64,000 nt of DNA from CAWCKS01 sp963763485 (GTDB lineage Bacteria; Pseudomonadota; Alphaproteobacteria; Rhizobiales; Xanthobacteraceae), in contig CAVXOW010000005.1 in the NCBI GenBank assembly GCA_963763485.1, forward strand, positions 1-64,000. Reading direction: 5' to 3'. The translations under genes and the position numbers were made by a program. This document shows positions 63,860-64,000 of this stretch, in pieces. Each line of letters starts with the position of its first letter. Within the stretch, counting starts at the first letter, position 1. The notes below the pieces were generated by a model. It was given only the letters and a program-made list of their open reading frames with translations, made no database searches and was not told where the DNA came from.

Positions 63860-64000
63860 TCACTGGGTCAGTCGCGCCTGTGCGACGGCCTTCTTGAACA
63901 AGGCATTCATGGCATCCGAAATGCCGTCGTTCGGACCGACCTCGAAATAATACCCCGGCGAGGCGCAGCTCTTCATGTTCTGGGCGATTTCGCTGTTCGG
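63860..64000 (-). CDS. C-terminus of a TadG-like pilus-assembly protein (partial)
   Basis: The minus strand is open from the window edge for 46 codons to the stop at 63860-63862, reading SEIAQNMKSCASPGYYFEVGP and then DAMNALFKKAVAQARLTQ. This matches the end of the von Willebrand A-like TadG/Flp pilus proteins of Bradyrhizobium, where a late Cys and a DAMNALF-type helix close the domain. The rest of the gene lies to the right of the window. Confidence 0.7.
   Translation of the reverse strand, partial: PNSEIAQNMKSCASPGYYFEVGPNDGISDAMNALFKKAVAQARLTQ

Overview
The window looks like a chromosome segment of a high-GC alphaproteobacterium of the Bradyrhizobium/Rhodopseudomonas group (Hyphomicrobiales). 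The grounds are a Bradyrhizobium-type Porin_2 porin (49.1-50.6 kb), many GTG/TTG starts, DUF1127, MHYT-GGDEF-EAL and two-barrel OprB-like proteins, and the dense GC-rich palindromic intergenic repeats typical of that group. This is inference from family recognition; no database search was run.

Layout. 0-3.9 kb is a decayed accessory zone: a tRNA-like T-arm at the edge, short direct repeats, a 5'-truncated multicopper oxidase, a DUF302 gene, a small secreted Cys protein and a gene remnant. 3.9-8.8 kb is a compact minus-strand operon of phage character (family-A DNA polymerase with a frameshift, an MT-A70-like methyltransferase with an unusual NSPW motif, a winged-helix protein, three unknowns). 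8.9-31.7 kb is mostly housekeeping and accessory metabolism: dodecin, broken penicillin acylase, class III aminotransferase, a GIY-YIG gene seated inside a palindromic repeat, MHYT-GGDEF-EAL, MFS, a cupin / four-rhodanese / 2-hydroxyacid dehydrogenase set, a MacAB-like efflux operon, Uup ABC-F ATPase, M20 amidohydrolase, YhiN-type flavoprotein and a c-type cytochrome. 31.7-46 kb is a metal and oxyanion zone: CDF efflux, chrA/chrB with a beta-propeller, GST, LysR, an IS3-family element inserted in a repeat, arsR-arsM-arsC-aqpS with two visible operators, then MFS transporters and a GNAT. 46-53.7 kb holds a trehalose-6-phosphate synthase with a broken membrane sensor part, the porin, a Crp/Fnr regulator and an FAD monooxygenase. 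54-61.1 kb is a complete co-directional TonB-dependent metal uptake set (DUF2946, receptor, small secreted protein, DUF1007, NicO permease, ExbB, ExbD, TonB). 61.2-63.4 kb is a two-barrel porin; the end of the window catches the C-terminus of a probable TadG-like protein.

The strongest whole-window signal is about twenty single-base reading-frame breaks in otherwise well-conserved genes, including two pairs that compensate each other inside one gene. In several cases adding one base to a short homopolymer restores a family-typical protein. This points at least partly to sequence error rather than gene decay, so genes marked pseudogene here may be intact in the organism.

The most interesting biological candidates are the phage-like polymerase/methyltransferase operon, the GIY-YIG-in-palindrome unit, the self-contained TonB metal-uptake locus, and the scattered 3' ends of the two-barrel porin gene.
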